This document shows positions 15,015 through 22,694 of a DNA stretch of 32,851 nucleotides, piece by piece. This stretch comes from CAYNYM01 sp049366815 (GTDB lineage: Bacteria > Desulfobacterota > DSM-4660 > Desulfatiglandales > HGW-15), in NCBI GenBank assembly GCA_049366815.1, contig JBMNCO010000157.1, forward strand, positions 1 to 32,851, read 5' to 3'. The notes under the pieces are model-generated. The model ran no database searches, was not told where the DNA came from, and was given only the letters and a program-made list of their open reading frames with translations. A program made the translations under genes and the position numbers. The stretch's first letter is position 1. The number at the start of each line of letters is the position of its first letter.

Positions 15015-17090
15015 ATGATAGGCGGAATTCTGGTCATGGGCGCGGTAGGTGTCGTTGTCGGTGTGGGGCTGGCCCTGGCATCCAAAATATTCTATGTCTA
15101 TGTGGACCCCAAAGTGGAAGCCGTTGATGAGGCCCTACCGGGTGCAAACTGCGGCGGATGCGGATTTCCCGGATGCAGCGCCAATGCGACGGCTATCGTC
15201 GCGGGAAAGTCCTCTGCTTCCTCCTGTGTGGCCGGGGGACCGGAGATCGCCGCCAGAATCGCGGAGATCATGGGGGTGAAACTGGAGGCCCGGGAACCGG
15301 ATATTGCAAGATTGGGCTGTTCCTACGGCTACCAGGATGCGGACCTGAGGTACATGTATGACGGCGTGCGGGACTGCCGGGCCGTGGCCCTGCTTGACGG
15401 TGGGTCGAAGATCTGTCCCATCGGTTGCCTCGGCATGGGAACCTGTGTCAGGGCCTGCCCATTCGACGCCCTTTCCATGGGGCCGGACAATCTGCCCGTG
15501 GTCGACCCGAACAAATGTACGGGTTGCGGCACATGCGAAAGGATCTGTCCCAAGCACATTATCACCCTGAGTTCCTATACCAGGCGCGCAGGGCGCGAAT
15601 ACACCACGGATGAATGCACGGCGCCCTGCCAGAGGGCCTGTCCTGCAGGCATTAACATACCCGTCTATATTCGCGAAATTCGAGAGGGCAATTATCTGGA
15701 GGCGGTCCGGGTGATCAAGGAGGTCAACCCCTTTCCTCTGGTCTGCGGCCGGATCTGTGTGCACCCCTGCGAATCCGAATGTCGCAGGAATTTGGTGGAC
15801 GAACCCGTGGCTATCAATCATCTGAAGCGTTTTGCCTCCGATTATGAAATGAATTCCGGACAGCGTGTCCAGATACCCCGTGCCCCGGAGACCGGCCACA
15901 AGGTCGCTGTTGTCGGAGGTGGGGCGGAAGGTTTGACCGCCGCCTATTTCCTGAACCGCGTCGGGCACGATACCACCCTTTACGAGGGGAGTTCGGATCT
16001 GGGCGGACTTCTTTTGTCAGGGCTTCCTGAAAACAGACTGCCCAGGGCCGTACTGGAGTGGGAGATCAACGGTATCCTGGAGGCAGGTGTTCAGGCCCAT
16101 GTCAACAGACGTCTCGGCAAGGACTTCACGGTCGCTTCACTTCTCAATGACGGGTTTTCGGCCGTCCTCGTGGCCATCGGCGGGTGGGATACGCACCTGG
16201 CCGCAAAAGGACAGGGGGCTTCTGCAATCCAAGCTCTCCCTGGGGTCCGGCTTCTGGTGGATTTTATCCTGGACAGGAGGGCTGGAAATACACCTGCCGT
16301 GGGTGAAAATATTATGATCCTGGGTGGAGGCAAGGCCTCTCTCGAGGCCGCCCGGCAGTGCCTCCAGGCGGGTGCCAAGCGCGTAGCGATCGTCTTTAGA
16401 AAATCCGCTGATCAGATCCCCATCTCACCTTCGCAGATTGAAAAGGCCGGGGAAGAGGGTGTGCGGTTCTTTTTTGAAGCGGCACTGACCCGGATGATGG
16501 GAGAGGGAGAAAACCTGCGGGAGGTGGAAATTGCTCATCTTGAGGGGCAAGAAGGAGGGGAAGAGACCACCAGGGAGATCCTGCCGGTGGATATCCTCCT
16601 CACGGGCGCAGGTCGTTTCCCTGAGCTGATTTATGTGGCCCGAAAGGAAGCGGGAGAGGAAGAGGAGGCCACGGGCCGGGAACCCATTCGATGGGAAACG
16701 GTCGTGCCCTATGCCGGGCCGTCCGCCAGAGAAGATGTCGGGATCTTCCGCCCGGGCGAAGCCACGGGCGATTACAAGGCCGTGGTGGAGGCCATAGGGA
16801 TGGGAAGAAGGTCTGCCGGGTCTCTCCAAAGGTTCCTGACCGGAGAACCTGTAGAGGCCCCTGAAAACATGATACGGCGTTTCACCGAAGTCCTGAACGT
16901 CGATAGCCTGGAGCCTGTTACGGAGATTCCTCGCGAGCCCATGCCCGAGCTTTCCAGGGCTGAGCAGAGCACTGATCCCGATGCGGAGATTGCTTTGGGT
17001 TACTCCGAACAACAGGCAAGGCAGGAGGCGAAACGCTGTCTACAGTGTGGACTCATTTGCTATCGTCGCATTCAAGGGAATCTCCACTAG
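15015..17090 (+). CDS. rnfB: RnfB fused to a GltD-like FAD/NAD(P)H oxidoreductase
   Basis: A 691-residue fusion, against roughly 170-330 residues for ordinary RnfB. The first 190 residues are RnfB: an N-terminal membrane helix, the Cys-rich motif GANCGGCGFPGC (about 43-54), then two ferredoxin [4Fe-4S] motifs (CLGMGTCVRACP, CTGCGTCERICP). From about 195 it matches the glutamate-synthase small-subunit family: CTAPCQRACPAGINIP and CGRICVHPCESECRR for Fe-S clusters, FAD motif VVGGGAEGL near 299, and NAD(P) motif ILGGGKASLEAA near 435. A terminal GDYKAVVEAIGMGRRSA flavin motif and a CLQCG follow. It could pass electrons between ferredoxin/Rnf and NAD(P)(H) at the cytoplasmic face. The frame is continuous, so this is a genuine fusion. 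ATG 15015 follows ATAGGAGG. Confidence 0.93.
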   Translation: MIGGILVMGAVGVVVGVGLALASKIFYVYVDPKVEAVDEALPGANCGGCGFPGCSANATAIVAGKSSASSCVAGGPEIAARIAEIMGVKLEAREPDIARLGCSYGYQDADLRYMYDGVRDCRAVALLDGGSKICPIGCLGMGTCVRACPFDALSMGPDNLPVVDPNKCTGCGTCERICPKHIITLSSYTRRAGREYTTDECTAPCQRACPAGINIPVYIREIREGNYLEAVRVIKEVNPFPLVCGRICVHPCESECRRNLVDEPVAINHLKRFASDYEMNSGQRVQIPRAPETGHKVAVVGGGAEGLTAAYFLNRVGHDTTLYEGSSDLGGLLLSGLPENRLPRAVLEWEINGILEAGVQAHVNRRLGKDFTVASLLNDGFSAVLVAIGGWDTHLAAKGQGASAIQALPGVRLLVDFILDRRAGNTPAVGENIMILGGGKASLEAARQCLQAGAKRVAIVFRKSADQIPISPSQIEKAGEEGVRFFFEAALTRMMGEGENLREVEIAHLEGQEGGEETTREILPVDILLTGAGRFPELIYVARKEAGEEEEATGREPIRWETVVPYAGPSAREDVGIFRPGEATGDYKAVVEAIGMGRRSAGSLQRFLTGEPVEAPENMIRRFTEVLNVDSLEPVTEIPREPMPELSRAEQSTDPDAEIALGYSEQQARQEAKRCLQCGLICYRRIQGNLH

Positions 17091-17514
17091 ATACAATCCT
17101 CAAGATGCGGGGGGAGTAAGACGACTTCCCCCGCATCTTTCGATCCAGCCATTTCAGCAATAGGAAGCTTACCCCCATGGCCCCCAGGCCCCAAATTACC
17201 GAGGGAAGGGTGGGGTCCATGAGTGAGGCATGCGCCCATTGCTGTCCGGCAAAGGCCCCTGCAATGAGCAGCAGGATGGGGCCAAGGTAGACAATCAGGG
17301 ACAACTTAAGCAGTGTGCGGGTCGGAATGGCTATCTCAACGAGATCGCCTGTTTTGGCCCGGGGGGTGTTGACCACCTCGATGCGCATCTCGTTCTCACC
17401 AAAGGAATGGCAAGTGTCTCTGGACCCGCAGGTCGCGCAGTGTGAACTCTTCTCGACACGAATCGTGGCCCGCTGTTGATCGGCTCGTTCCACGATCCCA
17501 CGTTCTTTTTCCAT
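17053..17514 (-). CDS. rseC: RseC/MucC-family membrane protein
   Basis: A 153-residue protein of the RseC family (SoxR-reducing system/sigma-E regulator). The N-terminal soluble part has the cysteine motif HCATCGSRDTC, and two hydrophobic segments follow (about residues 68-90 and 102-120). RseC-like proteins are commonly encoded next to Rnf/Rsx genes and are linked to maintaining reduced Fe-S targets. It is convergent with rnfB and overlaps its 3' end by 38 bases. GAGGAG precedes the start ATG, and a promoter with perfect TATAAT lies upstream. Its exact function in this organism is inferred only from family and position. Confidence 0.85.
   Translation of the reverse strand: MEKERGIVERADQQRATIRVEKSSHCATCGSRDTCHSFGENEMRIEVVNTPRAKTGDLVEIAIPTRTLLKLSLIVYLGPILLLIAGAFAGQQWAHASLMDPTLPSVIWGLGAMGVSFLLLKWLDRKMRGKSSYSPRILRIVSSGDSLECDDSK
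17102..17139. terminator. Strong hairpin ending the rnf operon, inside the convergent rseC reading frame
   Basis: Bases 17102-17117 pair with 17124-17139 in a 16-pair GC-rich stem (one G-T wobble) around a six-base AAGACG loop, 11 bases after the rnfB stop. Only a short T run follows on either strand, so efficiency is uncertain. The stem also lies within the last codons of the minus-strand rseC-like gene, so the same DNA serves both as coding sequence and as an rnf transcript end. Confidence 0.65.
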
Positions 17515-17555
17515 AAATGCTCCTCACAAAAGTCTATAAGCCATTGAGCCGTCAC

Positions 17556-17586
17556 ATTATAGCATCAATAGAGACCGAAAAGGCAA
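17556..17586 (-). promoter_or_regulatory. Promoter for the rseC-like gene
   Basis: On the minus strand a perfect TATAAT (17556-17561) is preceded by TGC, giving an extended -10. A TTGCCT -35-like element lies at 17581-17586 with a long, 19-base spacer. Transcription would start near 17549, about 35 bases before the start codon. The extended -10 is the main support. Confidence 0.6.
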
Positions 17587-18061
17587 GTAACCGGTCTCTT
17601 AGTGCATTTATCCGTGTGGAAGAGCGCAATCATTCAGGACACGGGGTGCTTCTCAAAGACATGACGTGTTCTGTCCCGCCTGGAACGCTCGAAAAACTAG
17701 TGGAGCGGATGTCATCAATATGCTATATAAACTCCGACCTTGATTGGAAAAACAGGCTGAAGCGGATGAGAATGAAAGAACAGCAACATATTCGGTCGTT
17801 TTCATGGATTTATCCGGAAAGCATTTAAACTGGAATCCCATCCAGGGTGGAAGGTCAACCTGTTTTTTCACCCTTCGGGAGCCGGGGACAGCGCATCTCC
17901 TGCCTTGTCAAGGGTCCGCGATGGGGCACAATACAGCTTCACCCTTGAGACCTTGGATCGGCAAGCTCGTCGACTTTTGCCACATGAGGGTAAACACCTC
18001 CGGAATTTATTGGAACGGGGATTTACGGGAAATAGGGCAGACATCTGAAAGGTGAGTCGCC
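17587..18061. other. Intergenic stretch with no convincing gene; possible gene remnant
   Basis: Open frames here change register and lack good starts. A forward frame runs 17517-17828, overlapping the rseC promoter. Another runs 17776-18048 without any ATG and ends in a plausible-looking segment containing LETLDRQARRLLPHEGKHL. None matches a family I know. The pattern would fit a decayed small gene with frameshifts, or chance. The last bases carry AGGTGA, the ribosome site of the next gene. Confidence 0.35.
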
Positions 18062-18916
18062 ATGAGTGCCAAGTCTTACATTTCCTTCGCCTCCCTCGAT
18101 GACATCAGGGACCAGGTATATTTATTGAGCATTGGGCATGCCTATCTCTGCGACGCGCCTGTTCTCAAAAAGATCGGCGCAGCCATTGATTCCCGCCTCG
18201 ATGAACTCCGGGAGGAAATCCTCTCCCTGAAGAAACAATTCCCCGGAAAATTTGAAAGTGAGGTGGATACAGAGGGTATTCTTCAAGAACTTCGTGACGC
18301 AGCGCGGCAGTTGCAGAAGGCCGATGATTCGGGCGCCGGCCAAGACAACGTAGGAGCGCTGGGCGAGAAGCTGGAAAAAATTGTTCACTCCATGACGGAT
18401 GCGATCAGGGCCGTACAGACCCAGGTGGAGGGCACCGGTTTGAAATACACCGCGAAAGATGCCGTCCTTGGGCTTTTAAAAGACAGGCAACCTATCCCTA
18501 GACGTCTGTCGGCCGCAATAAATCCGGCCAATGTCATGAAACTGCTCGGCCTGATTTTCCTCCTGATGATTATCCTCTTTTTTTCACTGTTCCTGACCAT
18601 GGAGAGGGAAGGGGATCTGATAACCGCCACCGGTCTGGATGAAGGGGCCATACGGTCCAGGCAGAAGACCGTATCGGAACTGATTTCCCAGCGGGATGAA
18701 ATGTACAAGAGTATTGAGGCCATAAAGACCGACAATATGAGCCGGAGGGAAAAGATAGATATCATGGCACTCAGCATCGAGGCCCATGAAGTGGATGAGA
18801 GGATCCAGAATTTGCTGGTCGAAATCAAAAGGTATGAAGACAGGGTGCGCGAAAATCAGAAGAAAATAAGTCAAATGGAGCAGAAGTCGTTCCTGAGGCG
18901 GCTCATCCGACAGTGA
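18062..18916 (+). CDS. Unrecognised membrane-anchored coiled-coil protein
   Basis: A 284-residue protein I cannot assign to a family. The N-terminal half (1-155) is soluble, helical and charged. A single strongly hydrophobic segment (about 160-180, LLGLIFLLMIILFF) is the only membrane span. The C-terminal 90 residues are heptad-like and rich in Glu, Arg, Lys and Gln, typical of a coiled coil. There is no signal peptide, enzyme motif or cysteine cluster. ATG 18062 follows AGGTGA at a good distance, and codon use looks like its neighbours, so it is probably a real gene. It is convergent with the minus-strand thiouridylase-like gene. Confidence 0.8.
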   Translation: MSAKSYISFASLDDIRDQVYLLSIGHAYLCDAPVLKKIGAAIDSRLDELREEILSLKKQFPGKFESEVDTEGILQELRDAARQLQKADDSGAGQDNVGALGEKLEKIVHSMTDAIRAVQTQVEGTGLKYTAKDAVLGLLKDRQPIPRRLSAAINPANVMKLLGLIFLLMIILFFSLFLTMEREGDLITATGLDEGAIRSRQKTVSELISQRDEMYKSIEAIKTDNMSRREKIDIMALSIEAHEVDERIQNLLVEIKRYEDRVRENQKKISQMEQKSFLRRLIRQ

Positions 18917-18961
18917 ACCTTTCTTTCCCCTGAGCCTGGGAAGGGATGTCCGATCCGGGCC

Positions 18962-19933
18962 TCAGATCATATAGGGTTTGAATGCCTCTTTTTTTCGCCC
19001 GATCGCATAAACCACTCTATTGCTCCCCTTCCCTGTCAACATCACCTCAGCCTCCCCACCGTCCGGTGCATCACTGTAAGATGCAGTAATCGCGGCGGCC
19101 ACATCTTCGGATTCAGAGGACAGATCCCCAAGCACCAGAACAGTGGGCCCGGGGATGGCCGTGGTTTTTAGCATAAGGTCACCGGGTTCGGCCAGTTCCT
19201 CGATTTCCTGATTTTCTCTTTTGTTCCTTCCGACAATCAGCTTGGTCTCGGAGTCGATTCTAAAATGGCGCCCCAGTTTCAAGAGATCGATTTCCCGTCT
19301 CTTGCACTCGGGCCTGGAGGACAAAAGGTCCCTGAGGCGTCGGGAAAAGATCGCGTCCGTGAGCAGGCAACCGCCCGCAGGGGAAGGATATCCCTCGATG
19401 CCCAGTCGGTCTGCAAGGGCCATTTGGGGTTTTCTGGAACGCCCGGACCAGTCCAGGAGTCTTTCGCGGTCGATCCATCCCATTTCCTCGGGGAGTGTCT
19501 GGGGAAGGCGTTTGGCGGACAGGGGACGGAGCAGGACCCTGTCGAATCCGCTCTCCTTTGCGACAAGGGCCAGGGACCGCCTGTTCTGTGACATGGGCCT
19601 CTGCCCCAACACCTCCCCGGTGATTATAAATTTTGCACCCTCCTCCTCAAGGCGCTCTCCGGCGCAGCGGATCATCAGGGCGTGACAGTCGATGCAGGGA
19701 TTCATATTTTCCCCGTGGCCGTGTTTGGGGTTTTTGACCACCTCCAGATGACGCTTCGTGATGTCGATGACTTTTAATGGAAGACGAATGCTCGACGCCG
19801 ACCCTCTTGCTTTCTCCGAGGAAAAGAAAGGGCTCTCAAAAAAAAGGCCCAGAACCTCAACGTCCTGGGCCCTTACGATTTCAACGGCCAACATGCTGTC
19901 CAGGCCGCCTGAAAACACGGACAAGGCTTTCAT
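18962..19933 (-). CDS. PP-loop tRNA thiouridylase-like protein (ThiI/MnmA-like)
   Basis: A 323-residue protein with the ATP-pyrophosphatase P-loop motif SGGLDS at residues 8-13. NPCIDCHALM resembles the NPC cysteine segment of MnmA, and GGCLLTD supplies another possible catalytic cysteine. Such enzymes adenylate a tRNA uridine and replace oxygen with sulfur. It lacks an obvious THUMP domain in front, so it is not standard ThiI. The C-terminal third looks like the RNA-binding NFACT-R-like extension found in uncharacterised thiouridylase relatives; this assignment is tentative. It starts one base after the stop of the DnaJ-like gene, so the two are co-transcribed. Confidence 0.8.
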   Translation of the reverse strand: MKALSVFSGGLDSMLAVEIVRAQDVEVLGLFFESPFFSSEKARGSASSIRLPLKVIDITKRHLEVVKNPKHGHGENMNPCIDCHALMIRCAGERLEEEGAKFIITGEVLGQRPMSQNRRSLALVAKESGFDRVLLRPLSAKRLPQTLPEEMGWIDRERLLDWSGRSRKPQMALADRLGIEGYPSPAGGCLLTDAIFSRRLRDLLSSRPECKRREIDLLKLGRHFRIDSETKLIVGRNKRENQEIEELAEPGDLMLKTTAIPGPTVLVLGDLSSESEDVAAAITASYSDAPDGGEAEVMLTGKGSNRVVYAIGRKKEAFKPYMI

Positions 19934-19934
19934 T

Positions 19935-20885
19935 TTAAAATCCCACTTCTGACATTTCTTTTAGCAAGGCCTTCTGCTTTTTGTTCAGTTTCGTGGGAAC
20001 GGCTATGACTATCTCCACATAGGCATCCCCCCGGCCTGTCCCATCCATGCGGGGCATTCCGTAACCTTTCATCCTGAACCGGGACTTCCCCTGGGTTCCG
20101 GGAGGAATTTTGAGGCGCAGGGTCTTGTCGTCGACCGTGGGGACATCGATTTCCGTTCCCGACAGGGCTTCCGTGAACCGGATTTCCCTCGGGATGATGA
20201 GATCGTCACCCTCTCTTCGGAAAAGGGGATGATCAAGGACCTTTATTTGAATATAGATGTCCCCGTTTGGTCCCCCATGACGCCCGGGTTGTCCCTTCCC
20301 TTTCAGCCTCAGTTTTTTACCCGTGGATATCCCTGCTGGGATCCTTACGGACAGTTTCTCCTGAGGCGCTCCGGGTTGATAGGATATGGTTTTGTGCGTG
20401 GAGGAAGCGGCTTCTTCGAGGGTGACGGACAATTCGTAGATCAGATCCTGGCCCTTGACAGGTTGTGGCTGGCCGGTAAACCCTCCGTATCCGGAACCAA
20501 AAGGCGCTCCGCCTCTCCTGAACTGTGTCTGACCCTGTCCCGGGCCGCCAAAAATTTGGCTGAATATATTTTGCCCCCGGCCCGTCCCGCCGAAACCGAA
20601 TTCCCTGAACAGACTGCCGAAGTCAAAGTCATGGAAGATGTCTTCCTGTGAGTAGCGTCTTTGAAACCCGTCAGCGCCGAACATGTCATACTGTTTTCTC
20701 TTGTCGGAGTCGCTGAGAACGGCATAGGCTTCGCTGATCTCTTTGAATTTGGATTCCGCTTCTTTGTCGTCCTTGTTTCTGTCCGGGTGGTATTTAAGGG
20801 CCAGTTTACGATAGGCCTTTTTGATCTCCTCCTGAGAGGCCGATTTGGAAACACCCAGGATTTTGTAATAATCCTTTCCTGCCAT
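19935..20885 (-). CDS. DnaJ-like co-chaperone without zinc finger (CbpA type)
   Basis: A 316-residue type II Hsp40. The J domain (residues 5-70) has the essential HPD at 33-35. A Gly/Phe-rich linker (about 85-140) follows, then two C-terminal substrate-binding beta domains (LRLKGKGQPGRHGG, GRGDAYVEIVIAVP). No CxxCxGxG zinc repeats are present, separating it from DnaJ proper and making it CbpA-like. It should stimulate DnaK ATPase and deliver substrates in the cytoplasm. The length is normal for the class. It is the first gene of a minus-strand pair with the thiouridylase-like gene. Confidence 0.93.
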   Translation of the reverse strand: MAGKDYYKILGVSKSASQEEIKKAYRKLALKYHPDRNKDDKEAESKFKEISEAYAVLSDSDKRKQYDMFGADGFQRRYSQEDIFHDFDFGSLFREFGFGGTGRGQNIFSQIFGGPGQGQTQFRRGGAPFGSGYGGFTGQPQPVKGQDLIYELSVTLEEAASSTHKTISYQPGAPQEKLSVRIPAGISTGKKLRLKGKGQPGRHGGPNGDIYIQIKVLDHPLFRREGDDLIIPREIRFTEALSGTEIDVPTVDDKTLRLKIPPGTQGKSRFRMKGYGMPRMDGTGRGDAYVEIVIAVPTKLNKKQKALLKEMSEVGF

Positions 20886-20911
20886 AAATAGGCCGCATCC
20901 CTTCCTTTGAC

Positions 20912-20961
20912 ATTATGAGAAGTTTTAGCCTAAAATGTAACCACCCTGATCCTGAAGTCAA
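20912..20961 (-). promoter_or_regulatory. Candidate promoters for the dnaJ-like operon
   Basis: Two overlapping sigma70-type matches lie on the minus strand. One is TTACAT (20935-20940) with a 17-base spacer to CATAAT (20912-20917). The other is TTGACT (20956-20961) with a 16-base spacer to TACATT (20934-20939). Both point toward the dnaJ-like start at 20885. No CIRCE or heat-shock-type element was seen. This is consensus matching only. Confidence 0.4.
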
Positions 20962-21146
20962 GCGGGGAGAAGGCTTAGAAAACCGTGTTGTTGTTCTCAC
21001 CCTCAAAGAAAAACTCAACCAGGTGATCCCCCGGGGGCGCGAGGTCTCCGGAGAAGTGTTTGAAGGATCCTCTGACACCCACAGGCGCAGCACCCGGATC
21101 CTGATCGTTAACCATTTGGTTCCCGAAAAATGCAGACGAGGATCAT

Positions 21147-22694
21147 ATGGGATTTGATCTCGGCAGGTTTCATCGTCAACACCACCCCCATATCATACAG
21201 CAATGGGCCGGGAGACTCCACACTGAAGTGGGAGAGCAGTATGGCCGGAGATCTCTCCTCGAACTCGTGGGGACGGTTTCCGAGGCCCTTGAGGCCAATC
21301 ATCAGGTCTTGATAAATGATGACTATCGCTACATGGATCGGTTCATCGACAAGATCACCAGGATGCGCCTGGAGGCCGGATTCCTGCTCTCGGATGTCCA
21401 GAAGGCCTTCGAGCTCTACCGGAGCATCGTCGTCCCGATTCTGGCCGAGGAAACCAGCACGGATGAATTCTGTAAATGCGTCACCAAAATAAATGAGTGT
21501 CTGGCCTACACGATCCACCGTTTCAGCGACCACTTTCAGGACATGCACGAGAAAAAAATCCTTGAGCACAACCGTCGTCTGGAAGAGGAGGTCAGGGCCC
21601 GAACGGCCCAGCTGAGGGAATCGGAACTCAAATACAAGACCCTGGTGGAGGAAATCAATGACGGATATTTCGTGATTCAAGATGAGGTCATCGTCTTCGC
21701 CAATCAGGCCTATTGCCAGATGCACGGGTACGCCCCCGACGAGGTCCTCAACAGGAAGTATTATGATTTTATAGACCCGAAAAGCCGCGAAGAGGTCATC
21801 GAGATCTATCAAAAGAGCCTCCTTGAGCAACCTGCGCCCAGTACCTTTGAGTATCTCAGGCTGAGCAAAAACGGTCAGAGCATCCCCACGGAAATCACGG
21901 CCAAGGCCACCCGCTATGAGAACAAGATCTCCAATATCGGCATTTGCAGGGATATCAGTAAGCGGGTCGAAATGGAACAGCGTGTCAGAGATGCCGAAAA
22001 ACTCGCCTATATCGGCCAGATCACCACGTCTCTATCTCATGAGATACGCAATCCGCTTTCCGCCGTAAAATTGAACCTCCAGATAATCCAAAGAAATGCA
22101 CGACTCCAGGGCAACGATCAACGACGTATCGATATTTCAACGCGGGAGGTCATTCGCCTGGAACGCATCCTCACGGAACTCCTGGACTTCGCGAAGCCCC
22201 TTCAGATCGAAATCGATCTCTGTCGCGTCAACGTGATTCTGAGTTCCAGCCTGGATCTCCTTGAGATGAAGATGATGGAAAGGGGCCTGACCAAGAAAAT
22301 TTCCTATGGGCGGGGCATTCCGGAAATTCATGGGGACGATGAAAAGCTGGAACAGGCCTTTATCAATCTGCTCCTCAATGCCATAGAGGCCTCTCCAAGG
22401 GGCGGGGAGGTCCTGGTCAAGACCCGCTACCGTCCCAATGGATGGACCCGTGCCAGGGTCGAGGTCTTAATCGAGGACGAGGGGGCCGGTGTTCCGGAAG
22501 AGCACCTGGGGGACATCTTCAAACCTTTTTTCACAACCAAGAGTAGAGGGACCGGTCTGGGGTTGAGTAATGTCAAGCGAATCCTGGAAGCCCACGGCGG
22601 TGGGGTCGATGTGGCAAACCGGCGCCCCTCTGGGGCCTCGTTCCATGTCTTCCTGCCCATAGGAGGTCCGCATGGCCAATATCCTTATCGTTGA
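21147..22694 (+). CDS. PAS-domain sensor histidine kinase with RsbRD-like N-terminus
   Basis: A 515-residue soluble histidine kinase. Residues 1-125 are helical and resemble the RsbRD N-terminal domain. A short coiled linker (about 135-160) and a PAS domain (about 165-280) follow. The HisKA box is SLSHEIRNPL with phosphoacceptor His298, and the ATPase domain has NLLLNAIEAS, EDEGAGVPEE, FKPFFTTKS and GTGLGLSNV. There are no transmembrane segments, so it senses a cytoplasmic signal. The gene overlaps the response-regulator gene by 23 bases, identifying its cognate partner. ATG 21147 follows GAGGAT. Confidence 0.92.
   Translation: MGFDLGRFHRQHHPHIIQQWAGRLHTEVGEQYGRRSLLELVGTVSEALEANHQVLINDDYRYMDRFIDKITRMRLEAGFLLSDVQKAFELYRSIVVPILAEETSTDEFCKCVTKINECLAYTIHRFSDHFQDMHEKKILEHNRRLEEEVRARTAQLRESELKYKTLVEEINDGYFVIQDEVIVFANQAYCQMHGYAPDEVLNRKYYDFIDPKSREEVIEIYQKSLLEQPAPSTFEYLRLSKNGQSIPTEITAKATRYENKISNIGICRDISKRVEMEQRVRDAEKLAYIGQITTSLSHEIRNPLSAVKLNLQIIQRNARLQGNDQRRIDISTREVIRLERILTELLDFAKPLQIEIDLCRVNVILSSSLDLLEMKMMERGLTKKISYGRGIPEIHGDDEKLEQAFINLLLNAIEASPRGGEVLVKTRYRPNGWTRARVEVLIEDEGAGVPEEHLGDIFKPFFTTKSRGTGLGLSNVKRILEAHGGGVDVANRRPSGASFHVFLPIGGPHGQYPYR

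Noticed and set aside
17517..17828. 103-residue forward open frame after the rseC promoter
   Set aside because: It overlaps the rseC promoter, has no ribosome site and no family resemblance; noted only as a possible remnant.
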